The translations under genes were made by a program, and so were the position numbers. The notes below the pieces were generated by a model. That model was not told where the DNA came from. It saw nothing but the letters and a program-made list of their open reading frames with translations, and searched no databases. From assembly GCA_023974075.1 (NCBI GenBank), contig CM043798.1, positions 25,360,925 through 25,424,924 of the forward strand: a stretch of 64,000 nucleotides of DNA. The letters are read 5' to 3'. The DNA is from Chaenocephalus aceratus (Eukaryota; Chordata; Actinopteri; Perciformes; Channichthyidae). Shown one piece after another: positions 44,364 to 60,863 of this stretch. Numbering within the stretch: the first letter of the stretch is position 1; each line of letters starts with the position of its first letter.

Positions 44364-45538
44364 TAGGGTGACCAGATGTCCCGGCTTTGCGCGGGACTGC
44401 ACAGCATTTTCACGACTTTTGGTGCGTCCCGCAAATTGAGACGATGTCCCGCATATTTCATTTTTATTGGCTAAACGCTTTTCTTTAAAATCAGATTCAT
44501 CCAATGGCTGTTGAGAAAGCAGGGAAGGCTATCAGGGGGCTGTGTTTGCTGTCAATCAAACTGTAACACACGGCGGGTGCTGGTCAAGTGTTAACCAATG
44601 AGAGTAACTCACTCACACCCCCCCCCCGCCAAACAACAACAACGAACGCAGGCGACGCAGCAGGTTATGGAAAATGGAGGAAACTGAAACTACAGCTAAG
44701 AAGAAAAGAAGATGCACATACAACAAAGACTGGGAAGACACTTACCCGTGGGTGAAGCCAGTGCAGGGCGACTCTCAGAGAGTTTTGCAATCTTTGCAAG
44801 AGTAATTTTTAAATTTCACATGGCAGTGAATACGACGTCAAAAGACACAGAGAATGCGATTCTCACAAGAAACGTGTCGCTCAAAAAGAGACATCCCACT
44901 CTATGGAGACATTCCTACTCAAACCAAAAAATGATGGTCACTCAGACAAGGTAACAGCAGCAGAAATAACCAGTGTTTACCATACAGTGCAACACTCCCA
45001 TTCATACCGGTCAAATGACTGGTAACAAGCTAGCGCCGACCATTTTTCCAGACTCCGAGATAGTAAAGAAAATGTCATGTGGTCGTACAAAAGCAGCGTC
45101 CATAATAACAGATGTGCTTGCCCCTGCCTCTGTGGAGAGTTGTTTGACAGAGTCAAAGACACCAGTGGTTCTAGGTGACAAAATATGTGGGGGCCCACCT
45201 TCTGTTGCTGTGATGGACACAACTGAAAGCTATTTTATTTTATGTATTATTATGTTTCTGTTCCCTCCTGGCCAGTGTTGGTTTTATTTTATCTATTAAT
45301 TGTTGAATTAAGAAGATGCATTTCTAAACACTTGAAGTGAATAATGCCTGCTGCCTTAGTTTACTTTTCTTTATTAAACAATTGCATTTTGACTTCACTT
45401 TCTGCTCTGTTGTTATATATTTGTTACGTTTTGTTTTTTTACGGGGGTTGGGGGGTGCTGTTGAGAGGGTGTCCCACATTGTCCCACACAACCATACTCC
45501 TTGTCCCACATTTGGTTTGTTGGTATCTGGTCACCCTA
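44364..45538 (+). mobile_element. hAT-like element G with a transposase remnant
   Basis: Ends TAGGGTGACCAGATGTCCC and, in reverse, TAGGGTGACCAGATACC, with a perfect 8-bp duplication CTGCTGCC (44356-44363 and 45539-45546). 44674-44803 on plus codes a short basic N-terminus (METTAKKK-like, then RRCTYNKDWEDTYPWVKPVQ) resembling the start of hAT/ZBED transposases and ending in a stop. 1175 bp. Confidence 0.92.
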
Positions 45539-46807
45539 CTGCTGCCAGACGAACAGCTGTGCAGCGTCATCACAAACGGACGTCGCTTCACGTGACGCTC
45601 CGGAGGAAAGGACGTCCCATTGCTCTTAAAACTCATTTCCCTGCTTTCGTGGTTTCCTTTCGTCCCTCCATGCTTCCCTGGTGGGGGGGACTAAACGCAG
45701 GGAAACGACACAAGTGAGGGAAGCAAGGATTTCATTTAATCGACCTGAGAAGCAGCCTTAATGTGTGTGGCAAAAAAGTAATGACCATAGGGGCATAGTG
45801 CTGCCATCCCCACCACACGTCATCTCACATAATTCAGAGCTGATTGGCTGGAAGTACATGTGCCGCGAAAAGTGTGGTGTGTGAAGAGGAGACCAGAGAG
45901 CTGCAGTGACGCGTCCTAAAACCCGGAAGTAAACGGCGCATGGCTTCCCTCCACAAAAAAGCAATGATATTTCTCCATAGGATTTTAGAAAATAGCTCAA
46001 AATAAGATCTGTGTTGAAACAAACCTGTTAGATAAATGCAAGTTTTGTTCAGCCGGATAATATCCACATGTCTACCCTACTTTTATAATTTTCGAATCAT
46101 AAATCTATTGATTAGATTAGATTTATGATAGACTTTTGAAACTACAAGAACATAAGGACTTTTACAAAAAAGTAATAGAGATTTCTGGAGAGACAGCAAG
46201 CGCATTTCGTGGCATCTGCAGGCAGTGGCAAGTCCTTCCGGCATATGCCACAGAGGCCGCTACTCTGTGGTAGCTGTGGCAAGTCCTTCCGGCGTATGCC
46301 ACAGATGCCACAACTTGCTGAGGCATCTGCCGCTGCTCAACGGGAGTTGCCACAAGATGCCAGAGTAAGAGAAGGTTTACTGTAGCTGCCACTCGCCTTC
46401 CGTGGCAAATGCTGCTATTTAAACCCATATTTATCGTGTAAAATGTCGCTGTTTAGGCATGACTTTATCGAACTGATCTGTACACAGGACTGATGTGCGA
46501 TCTCTGTTTTTCAAAAAGATTACACATTATCATTTCTATTCAATTTTACTTGGATCATGGTTTGCTAAAATAAACAAACGTGCTATATTTATGACGAAAT
46601 ATTGGCAAGTGAGGGTTGCAACGCCCTTGGCAATTGTCGCTTCTTGAGGGGAGTTTCCACTGCTTGCTACGATAAACCAGGTGTAGCCTATGACTAGTAA
46701 AGACAAATAATTAACAAATAAATATCTGTATTGACACAGCAACGTGTACACTGGTGTTATTAGACTTGGCTACAGACTTAGGGCAGCTGTAACTGATTGC
46801 AGTTTCC

Positions 46808-47893
46808 CAGTGGCGTTTCTATATGTACAAAAGTGGTGGGGCACAAAAAAACTCAGATGTCTATAATATATAAGCTTCTGCAGAGAGGTTCATGGCTGGT
46901 GAGGCACTGGCACTGACTCTTCAGGTTTACAAATATATTAAATCAAAATATAATATTATTTTCAAAAGCTTTTTTTGTCTGATGCTTCAATTACTTTTAA
47001 ACAGACAGTTCAACAGAAGGATACCCAAAAAAATGTAATTTTATCATTTAAATATTGAATTGTTCTCTCTTAGTAAGATCCCATTTTCAATAAAATTGCA
47101 GTCTTACCTTCACTTGAAGATTAAGTCCATTTGCCTATCCTTCTGGACAAAAATCTCTATTACTTTTTTGTAAAAGTCCTCCTTATCTTCTTGTAGTTTC
47201 AAAAGTCTATCATAAATCTAATCTAATCAATAGATTTAGGATTAGAAAATGATAAAAGTAGGGTAGACATGTGGATATTATCCGGCTGAACAAAACGTAC
47301 ATTTATCTAACAGCTACGTTTCCCACAGATCTTATTTTGAGCTATTTTCTAAAATCCTATGGAGAAATCTCTTTGCTTTTTTGTGGAGGGAAGCCATGCG
47401 CAGCTTACTTCCTGGTTTTAGGATGCCTCACTGCAGCTCTCTCTCCTCCTCTTCACACACCACACTTTTCGCGGCACACGTACTTACAGCCAATTGAATT
47501 ATGTGAGATGACGTATGGTGGGGATGGCAGCACTATGACCCTATGGTCATTATTTTTTGACACACACATTAAATAGGAAAATACTCTGAGCATGCGCAGT
47601 GTAGTTTTTGCAGTAACCGTTCACTTAGACAGTCAGAGGGAGGGGCAGGATCAGGTTTTGTCCCACATGGCTCTAAACAGCTCAATAGGCACACACTGTA
47701 GACACTAATTAGAAGAACACATACTAAAACAGCAATGTACAGACGAATCAGATGATTAAACATGATCTTAAAATATATTTTATATATTTTTTAATTAATT
47801 TTTTGCATTTTGTTGTAATCATTATTTGTAATACTTTCTGCTGACACTAGGTGGGGCTGTGCCCCACCTGCCCCTAATGACCAGTCGCCACTG
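46808..47893 (+). mobile_element. C element, intact copy, nested in D1
   Basis: 1086 bp; starts CAGTGGCGTTTC and ends GACCAGTCGCCACTG. Flanks CAGTTTCC (46800-46807) and CAGTTGCC (47894-47901), one difference in eight; D2 retains the empty site CAGTTGCC at 50382-50389. Reading frames in it (for example 47271-47576) have no recognised domain, so it is non-autonomous. Confidence 0.92.
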
Positions 47894-49737
47894 CAGTTGC
47901 CACTGCTAGTGAGATGCTAAGGTTTACTTTATAAATTAGCCAAATGACTTATATTTGCCCCATGCCTTCAGCAGCAGCAGGCCATTCACTTTGATGTTAT
48001 CCCGTTATGAAATGTCATCATTTCGACAATAAAGAAATGCTATAAACGTTATCTTGCACGTTTTATCGAACCATCTCCGTTTCTAACTTTCAATATATTT
48101 AAAAAGAGATCTCTCTCTCATCTGCGTGCGGGGGCGGGGCCTCACAGACATGCTGCTGCGCTGTGCACACTCTTATTATACATCCATGTGTGCACACAGT
48201 TCTGTCGGTAATGAATATTAGGATACATTTTGTGAGGAAACTTTTCCACCAATAATTCCAATAAGTATTCCAAAATGTATTCACTTCAGGTTTACGAAAG
48301 TAACTGTATTCGGATGAGTTGTTTATCAAATGTAACGCGAGCTGAATACAGTTAGGCTACTTGGTATTTGTATTCTGATTACGTAACACCGTTACATGTA
48401 TTCCGTTACAACCCAACCCTGTGTACAGATCATCAGTCCTGTGTACAGATCAGTTCGATAAAGTCATGCCAAAACAGCGACATTTTACACGATAAATACG
48501 GGTTTAAATAGCAGCATTTGCCACGCAAGGCGAGTGGCAGCTACCGTAAACGTTCTCTTACTCTGGCATCTTGTGGCAACTCCCGTTGAGCAGCGGCAGA
48601 TGCCTCGGCAAGTTGTGGCATCTGTGGCAAATGCCGGAAGTACTTGCCACAAATACCACAGAGTAGCGGCCTTTGTGGCATATGCCGGAAGTACTTGCCA
48701 CAGCTACCACAGAGCAGCGCCATATAGACTGAGAGTTACGACATCTCCGTTCACTCCAATGGACCACTTTTTTACAGCAATGGCGGATCGTGGAGCCTCT
48801 CAATCGTTCCCCGGAAGTTAGCGCCAAGGCTAGCAGAGCTGTGGAGTTGCAGCATAATAGACCGTTCGTGACGGACTTTTAAAGGTAAGAAGAAGTGTAA
48901 AGATTTATATTGCGGATATTATCAGTACATTTGATTCAAATTAACATGTGTATTAAAGGATGTCAGTGGATTATCCCTAAATTAGTAGATTTAGGGAACG
49001 TTTGCAGATAAGAGATTAAGCTAGCATACCGAAGCAAGTTAGCAACACACGTTGAACAGCCTTTTAATTGTAAATTCCGTTCTCTTAATGTCATTTTCGT
49101 CCAACATGTTGAATTAGAGAAGAGGGGCTTCTAAACGGGATTGTATGCGGGGGTGGAGGGAGTTAAATATTAGATAAATATAACTTTGGTGCGTGTAAGA
49201 GTGAGTGTTTTTAGCAGAGCCATATTGTGTTCCTTGTGATTATGTTGATTATTACCTGTCTGTATAATGTTGCAGCTCAGCTGATTTTGGATTGATGGCA
49301 AAGGGAGAGGGACTTAAGTGAGAGTGAAAACACAAGGTAAGTTTAAAACTACTGTTTTATATAAGTAAGCATACTAAACATGTATTATATCACTGTATTA
49401 TATATGTAATCTTGTTAGTAACCTACTGTATGGCAGGTGGAGGGACAGTGATGTTACAGGTGGAGGAGCAAGACTGCAAACTCACAAGACAGAGAAATCA
49501 AAGTTTGTTCTCCAGAGAAGAGGTTGATTTCACTTCAATTTTTTATTTCATATTTTCTAAAGATGTGGAAATGGCACAAAAAAAAAACTTGAGAGCTGTA
49601 ACCAAGACAACTGTAACAACATGAGTAGAGAGCCACCAAGGTTTTTCAAGTCCCTCTCTTACTCCATTTTGCCAACCCAAACTTCCAGATACGTGACAGG
49701 ACACCTTGCTTGTTTTTGTTGTTTGTGCTCCTCTGGC

Positions 49738-51226
49738 GAGAGACAGCAAGCGCATTTCGTGGCATCTGCAGGCAGTGGCAAGTCCTTCCGGCATATGCCA
49801 CAGAGGCCGCTACTCTGTGGTAGCTGTGGCAAGTCCTTCCGGCATATGCCACAGAGGCCGCTACTCTGTGGTAGCTGTGGCAAGTCCTTCCGGCATATGC
49901 CACAAATTGCCGAGGCATCTGCCGCTGCTCAACGGGAGTTGCCACAAGATGCCAGAGTAAGAGAAGGTTTACTGTAGCTGCCACTCACCTTCCGTGGAAA
50001 ATGCAGCTATTTAAACCCGTATTTATCGTGTAAAATGTCGCTGTTTAGACATGACTTTATCGAACTGATCTGTACACAGGACTGATGTGCGATCTCTATT
50101 TTTCAAAAAGATTTTCATAATTTCTATTCAATTTGACTTGAAGCATGGTTTGCTAAAATAAACAAACGTGCTATATTTATGATGAAATATTGGCGAGTGA
50201 GGGTTGCAACGCCCTTGGCAATTGTCGCTTCTTGAGGGGAGTTTCCACTGCTTGCTACGATAACCAGGTATATGACTAGTAAAGACAAATAATTAACAAA
50301 TAAATATCTGTATGGACACAGCAACTTGTACACTGGTCTTATTAGACTTGGCTACAGACTTAGGGCAGCTGTAACTGATTGCAGTTGCCACTGCTAGTGA
50401 TATGCTAAGGTTAGTATGAAGGAGTATGAAGGAGGTCCTTGATATATTTCCATTAGGCAAAGGACTTATATGTGCCCCATGCCTTCAGCAGCAGCAGGCC
50501 ATTCACTTTGATTTGATCCAGTTATGAAATGTCATCATTTCGACAATAAAGAAATGCTACATAAACGTTATCTTGCATGTTTTATCGAACCATCTCCGTT
50601 TCTAACTTTCAATATTTAAAAAGAGATCTCTCTCTCATCTGCGTGCGGGGGCGGGGCCTCACAGAGATGCTGCTGCGCTGTGCACACAGTTCTGCCGGTA
50701 ATGAATATTAGGATACATTTGTGAGGAAACTTTTCCACCAATAATTCCAATAAGTATTCCAAAATGTATTCAATTCAGGTTTACGAAAGTAACTGTATTC
50801 GGATTAGTTGTTTTTCAAATGTAACGCGAGCTGAATACAGTTAGGCTACTTGGTATTGTATTCTGATTACGTAACGCCGTTACATGTATTCCGTTACAAC
50901 CCAACCCTGTGTACAGATTATCAGTCCTGTGTACAGATCAGTTCGATAAAGTCATGCCAAAACAGCGACATTTTACACGATAAATACGGGTTTAAATAGC
51001 AGCATTTGCCACGGAAGGTGAGTGGCAGCTACCGTAAACGTTCTCTTACTCTGGCATCTTGTGGCAACTCCCGTTGAGCAGCGGCAGATGCCTCGGCAAG
51101 TTGTGGCACCTGTGGCAAATGCCGGAAGTACTTGCCACAGCTACCACAGAGTAGCGGTCTCTGTGGCATATGCCGGAAAGACTTGCCACTGCCTGCAGAT
51201 GCCACGAAATGAGCCAGGCCCTACTG
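49738..51226. mobile_element. D element, copy 2, nested in B2
   Basis: 1489 bp with a perfect 8-bp duplication CCTCTGGC (49730-49737 and 51227-51234); B1 keeps the empty site at 40352-40359. Arms of about 310-350 bp are inverted repeats of each other, including the GTACACAGGACTGAT and TTTATCGTGTAAAATGTCGC blocks. The left end begins GAGAGACAGC while the right end in reverse begins CAGTAGGGCCTGG; the inverted match starts only about 16 bp in, at CATTTCGTGGCATCTGCAGG. Confidence 0.93.
49770..49920. repeat. 51-bp minisatellite in the left arm of D2
   Basis: About three units of a 51-bp repeat containing TGGCAAGTCCTTCCGGCATA and CAGAGGCCGCTACTCTGTGG. The same array, in either orientation, is at 46215-46330, 48595-48714, 51095-51200 and 53456-53560, always in D arms, with one to three units. 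Confidence 0.9.
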
Positions 51227-52486
51227 CCTCTGGCTGGGTGCTGGCAGGTGGAGGGCAGTGATCCCTTCCCTTCTTCCCTCAATCTTTGAGACTAATGTAA
51301 GTAGAAGACATGGCACTGTACATTTTCGAACATTTAAAATATTATACCACTTAAAAATAAGAAATATTACTTTTGTTACTAAGAGTTCATACTTATTATA
51401 CCTGTGTCACCTTTCACACTATAGCTGTTGTAGAGGCTAAGCCAACGCTTTAAGCCTCTGAGGATCCGCTTGGTGTGTGTAATTGAAGCACACAAGTTTT
51501 CTGCCGAATAAAGGTCAGAAACAAAGTTTCCAGTTTGAAACAGACCATTTATTTCCATTTGACTGGTTTCCATTTACTTGCTTCTTTCCATATTCACCAC
51601 ACGATATTACTGTTTACACAATACCTTTGCTTTGCTTGTAATCCTGTGTTTGTGTGTGTGTTCTCCGTGTGTGTGCTCCTTGTGTGTGTGTTCCGTGTGT
51701 GCTCCTTGTGTGTGTGTTCAAAAACTGTATGGGCCTTCCGGCGGAACCTCTCCCCAACACACATAGGTTCCTACCTTTATACCTACAGCTGTGATCATGA
51801 GCTATGGGCTTTGTAGATACAGGTCCCGGGGTGAATCGTGGTGCAGGGGCCCTTCTCTTTTTGACCACAGGGCGATGCACGAAGATGGTGGGTATAGCCT
51901 CTGCTCTCAGCCTAGTCTTGCCCTTTTTTGTCTTGACAAACTGGTCTGCATCAAAATGTGCCTGCGGAGTGACTTGAGGTTACTTCACACACAGAACATC
52001 TCAGTTTTGTCTGTTTTTCTGTAAGTTTTTGTCTTACTGGACATGTTATACTCATTACATACTGTATATAAAATATGACCAAGAATGTGAGACAACTTTA
52101 TAGAAATTCATATCACATCTGTTACTGAGGCCATGTGTCATACTTTGTTAAACTCACAAATAATAAAGTTCCATAACTTCAGTTGGGAACAAAGACCACA
52201 CCTTATCTCCCCAAGGCAATTTCCCATCCAATAGGTGTGCTGTGTGTGTATAACCCTTTCTGCTGTCTGTTACTCCCTCTTTCAGCACAAGAACCAGAGG
52301 GGGATTCAATGGAGCCTGAATACCTGCACTGAGACCCTCACCCTGCACCCTGAGTCTCAACTCTGTGTTTTTCAAGCCTTTCCCTGTTTTTTTGTATTAA
52401 ACAAAACATTAAGCTTTCCCAATGGTGTGGTTTTCGTTTGGTGAAAAAGTGCAAATGCAGTGTTTGTATATAATTACCTCACATAT

Positions 52487-52627
52487 TGTTTTGCTGTTGG
52501 TCGTGAAATTGCTCCTGCTGACTTGAGCCAGCCATTTTTTCCTCCGCTCTGTGTCAGTGGGGAAGCCGTACATTCGTACTCCTTTCTCTGAGCGATTGGA
52601 GCATCCCCAGGCAGCACAGCAAACCAT
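52487..52627 (-). CDS. THAP zinc-finger exon of B2
   Basis: Starts at an ATG in strong context (GCCACCATGG) at 52625-52627. The peptide begins MVCCAAWGCSNRSEKGVRMY and continues with GFPTDTERRKKWLAQVSRSN and KTIC, matching the THAP pattern C-x4-C, FP, W and the third Cys. The exon ends GAG followed by the donor GTAATT at 52480. The histidine and the C-terminal end of the finger should lie in a further exon, which I cannot identify. THAP domains occur in P-element transposases and in host THAP proteins; location inside a repeated element with a second broken copy favours transposon origin. Confidence 0.75.
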
Positions 52628-52763
52628 GGTGGCGACTAGGAGGCAGCACAGCAAACCAGGACAACACGGAGGAAAAGGCACAGACAAACTGTGCAAATAT
52701 GCTATTCAATGTTTATTGAACTCCATGTATTTGCAATGGATGTTCCTAAAATAACACATTTAA

Positions 52764-52794
52764 CATCATCATCATCATCATCATCATCCTCCTC

Positions 52795-52841
<47 letters not shown>

Positions 52842-52842
52842 A
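52764..52842. repeat. Trinucleotide microsatellites (ATC)n and (CTG)n
   Basis: About nine ATC units followed by a few CCT and a run of roughly fifteen CTG/TGC units. The Ser-rich reading frame across it is an artefact. Confidence 0.95.
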
Positions 52843-53942
52843 GTCCTTTGATAGTCACCTGTCGGTCTCCTGTCCTTTCTGAAAGCCATAAAGATGACAT
52901 TAGTCATATAGATAACTTGTGTCCTCAATTACCATGGGATTACTGAAACTACCATGAATTTAAGAAAATGGTAGAAATGAATCTAATCTGAAAGCATTAC
53001 TTTAGATCCCCTCCCTCTAAATGTATCAATAAACATTAGAAAGTGATGCTCCTGACTACCATACAAGTTTAAGAAGATAATATTGGTTTTAAAGAATTCA
53101 AAGCTATAAATAAACAGCAACAGGCTCTTTAACCAAGGCACTGTTAGCCTAACATGTAAACTAGTTGTTCACACTAATCCTAATATTATTACTTAATATT
53201 AGCAAATTCTATTTTATTTTTTAAAACATATTAAAATATGTAAATACATACACATATCGATTTGTTGTATAAATATTGCAAATCAAAACCTTTATTCACT
53301 AATGATTACCAAAAATCGTAGTTCTATCTCCTGTTATCAATGCATTCACATTGCCCGCCATGAACTTCCGGGGAACGATCCTCGTCTACATGAACCACGT
53401 GACGATAACCGTTTTTGGACTTCCGTTGTCGTAACTCTTCTATTATATGGCTCTGCCACAGAGTAGCCGCCTCTGTGGCATATGCCGGAAGTACTTGCCA
53501 CAGCTACCACAGAGTAGCGGCCTCTGTGGCATATGCCGGAAGGACTTGCCACTGCCTGCAGATGCCACGAAATGAGCCAGGCCCTACTGGATTTGTGTCC
53601 AGAAGGATAGGCAAATGGACTTCATCTTCATGTAAGACTGCAATTTTATTGAAAATGGGATCTTAAGAGAGAACAATTCAATATTTAAATGATAAAATTA
53701 AATGTTGTGGGTATCCTTTTGTTGAACTGTCTGTTTAAAATTAATTGAAGCATCAGACAAAAAAAGCTTTTGAAAATAATATTATATTTTGATTTAGGTC
53801 AAAATATAATATTTGTAAACCTGAAGAGTCAGTGCCAGTGCCTCACCAGCCATGAACCTCACTGCAGAAGTTTATAGACATCTAAGTTGTTTGTGCCCCA
53901 CCACTTTTGTACATATAAAAACGCCACTGCATGATAGATAGT

Positions 53943-55122
53943 AGGCTTGTTTGAGACAAGCAAGACCTGCGCAGACCTGCGCAATTGCGATCAACGTCTT
54001 GCTGGTGCGTTGCATGATGGTTAGTCATTTTGTCCGACTTGCTCTGGAGACTCGCCCACATGAGACTTTGAAATCTCGCGGGACAAAGACGCCCGCAGCC
54101 TTGAGAGCGAGGCGAGGCGAGTTGGCGCACTTGCTCTCCACGAGCTGCGGAAGCGAAATGCTTGATGGGAAACGGCTCGCTGGTATCTGGAGCTGAGCGC
54201 TCATTGGTGGTTTTTACCACGTGCTGCTGATGAAACTCTCCAATTGGCTGGCAAAAGTTTGTTGTTGTTTTGTGTCAGTTTCACGTCGCCACATCCATTC
54301 CCATGTTTCATCATTGTTCCACAATGTTTATCATCATGAAATTAATATCTATATATTTTATACTATACTGCTTACCGTTTTCATACTTTATATATCTTAG
54401 CATATTCATACACACTGTTCATACTGCTCACAGGCTGATATCTAGTGTATTCATACACACTGTTCATACTGCTCACAGGCTGATATCTAGTGTATTCATA
54501 CCCCACTGTTTATTTATCATTTAATTCATTCTATATGTTATTCTGTAGATTGTGTACATTATTTTCCACTTCTCTGCTTGTTGCACCTGGTTAGAAGCTA
54601 AACTGCATTTCGTTGTCTCAGTACCTGTCATATGTGCAATAACAATAAAGTTTCTCTTTAAGTTAAACCAAATCATTAAAATAAAATATATTGTAATGTA
54701 ATGATTTGGTTTAACCTTATTTATTGAATACATCATTTAAAATGGCAAGATGAAATCAAATTACATCCATGTTGTACACATCATAAAGCTTAAAGTGGCA
54801 GCTAAAGAATTAATACAGCAGCAGGTCTGTTCAATTCATGCTCATGAAGCTCCATGTGTGCGGATCTGAAGGGACTGATCATTTGTAGCCTGTCCACCTA
54901 TCAGTTTTGCAAACATTAAGAGGGAGGAGCATTTCTATTACATCCACTTCATCTGCAACGAAAAACGCCAACGCAATTTCCGCCATTGCAAACCCAGCCA
55001 GTCAAGCCGACTCCGAGTCCGAGCTGTCCGACTTAAGACGAGCTTTTTGACACCTCCCCTGGCTGCGATCGGCTACTCTCGTCTACTTTCGAGGCGAGCC
55101 GCAATGTGTCTCAAACAAGCCT
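53943..55122 (+). mobile_element. O element, copy 2
   Basis: Terminal inverted repeat AGGCTTGTTTGAGACA at both ends, flanked by AGT (53940-53942 and 55123-55125), which suggests a 3-bp duplication. It contains a LINE-like tail (54540-54660, with CTGCATTTCGTTGTCTCAGT and AATAAAGTT) and a ~55-bp tandem duplication near 54395-54500. No transposase. Superfamily uncertain; a 3-bp duplication would suit Harbinger-like elements. Confidence 0.75.
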
Positions 55123-55632
55123 AGTTTCCCAACAATTAAGAGGCATCACTTCCCCATACCAGTTGTTGTCACCCAACTTGATCAAATACAGACAACAAAA
55201 TGACATATGAACAATTGCAAATAATAAACAAGGAAAACAAGTGCCAGGGAATTCAGTAATGACAAAAACAAATGTGAATCATTCCGTAATTGTATTGTGC
55301 AGGAAGCTTTTTACATTCAATGAAAGTAAAATACATATGATGAGAAAACAAATCAATGGATTATATGATTCATAATTTGATAAAAGCCATGTAATTATAA
55401 TATAAATAGTTTTCTTAACTTTAAACGGATGACGTAATATGAGAAGCAGCGTGGAACGTCTTCGGTGAAGTCTTTTAAAGAGATACACACACCTTTAGAG
55501 GGAAACTGCCTCGCTGTAGCCTCACGTCTAGAAGCTACGTTATTATTGGGTTGTAGTTGGCATTCAACTTCCCCTCTGCCTAAATATTGTTTCACCGGAC
55601 AAAACCGCTACAGACAGCGACCGGCGAAAAAC
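55123..55632 (+). promoter_or_regulatory. Upstream region and probable 5' UTR of asl
   Basis: No repeat is recognised in 55130-55430. The asl start codon at 55633 sits in AACATGG context, and the short unbroken sequence from about 55440 is the likely promoter and 5' UTR. A TATA box is not evident. Confidence 0.4.
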
Positions 55633-60704
<5,072 letters not shown>

Positions 60705-60863
60705 CATCCACCCAATTCCACCTTAACAATTTGAATCAGGTTTACTGCCAACATGTACCGTACTTTTCGGACTATAAGCCGCGACTTTTTTCCCCATTTA
60801 ACCAGTATTTAACCAAGGGATGTTTGAAATTGTTACAAAGGGTTGGAGTAAAATAGTTGACAA

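Larger units (their letters stand above)
38156..45756. mobile_element. Layer E, inserted in the outer C element
   Basis: Outer ends share the inverted repeat GCTGCTTCTCAGGTCGA (38160 and, in reverse, 45752). Own sequence is about 38156-38337, 42457-43009, 44265-44363 and 45539-45756, roughly 1 kb; the rest is B1, H2 and G. The exact junction with C and its target duplication are blurred. No coding capacity is recognised. Confidence 0.6.
48715..53455 (-). mobile_element. B element, copy 2, THAP-bearing, nested in D1
   Basis: Starts CAGCGCCATATAG and, in reverse, CAGAGCCATATAATAG, with a perfect 8-bp duplication CCACAGAG (48707-48714 and 53456-53463) lying within the minisatellite of D1. Own sequence is about 3.24 kb after removing D2. 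A minus-strand THAP exon lies at 52487-52627. No DDE or RNase-H-like transposase core is recognised. The ATT/CTG repeats at 52764-52842 are part of it. Confidence 0.88.
46188..53589. mobile_element. D element, copy 1 (contains C and B2)
   Basis: Own segments are 46188-46807, 47902-48714 and 53464-53589, about 1.56 kb, colinear with D2 (1489 bp). Starts GAGAGACAGCAAGCGCATTTCG-type sequence (position 46188) and ends CCAGGCCCTACTG (53589). Flanks GATTTCTG (46180-46187) and GATTTGTG (53590-53597) match at seven of eight, and the undisturbed C copy reads GATTTTTG there. Terminal repeats contain the 51-bp minisatellite. Confidence 0.85.
37863..53929 (-). mobile_element. C element (outermost shell), 1.06 kb of own sequence spread over 16 kb
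   Basis: Own segments are 37863-38155, about 45757-46187 and 53598-53929, together close to the 1086 bp of the intact copy at 46808-47893 and colinear with its reverse complement. Ends CAGTGGCGACTGG and, in reverse, CAGTGGCGTTTTTATATG. Flanks CATGACAG (37855-37862) and CATGATAG (53930-53937) match at seven of eight positions. Two insertions, layer E at about 38156 and D1 at 46188, separate the segments. Confidence 0.85.

Noticed and set aside
49659..49984. Frames with repeated 17-residue units containing several Cys and His, resembling zinc fingers
   Set aside because: The 17-residue period is the 51-bp minisatellite of D. The frames differ between copies and have no conserved start or finger spacing.
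52487..52627. THAP exon as a normal host THAP gene
   Set aside because: It lies between the ends and target duplications of a repeated element, has a broken second copy in B1, and no continuing exon was found. Not fully excluded.
52746..52928. Ser-rich minus frame
   Set aside because: It is produced by the CTG and ATC repeats within B2.
46188..53589. CRISPR-like interpretation of the 51-bp repeats
   Set aside because: Units are head to tail with no unique spacers, in a vertebrate transposon context.
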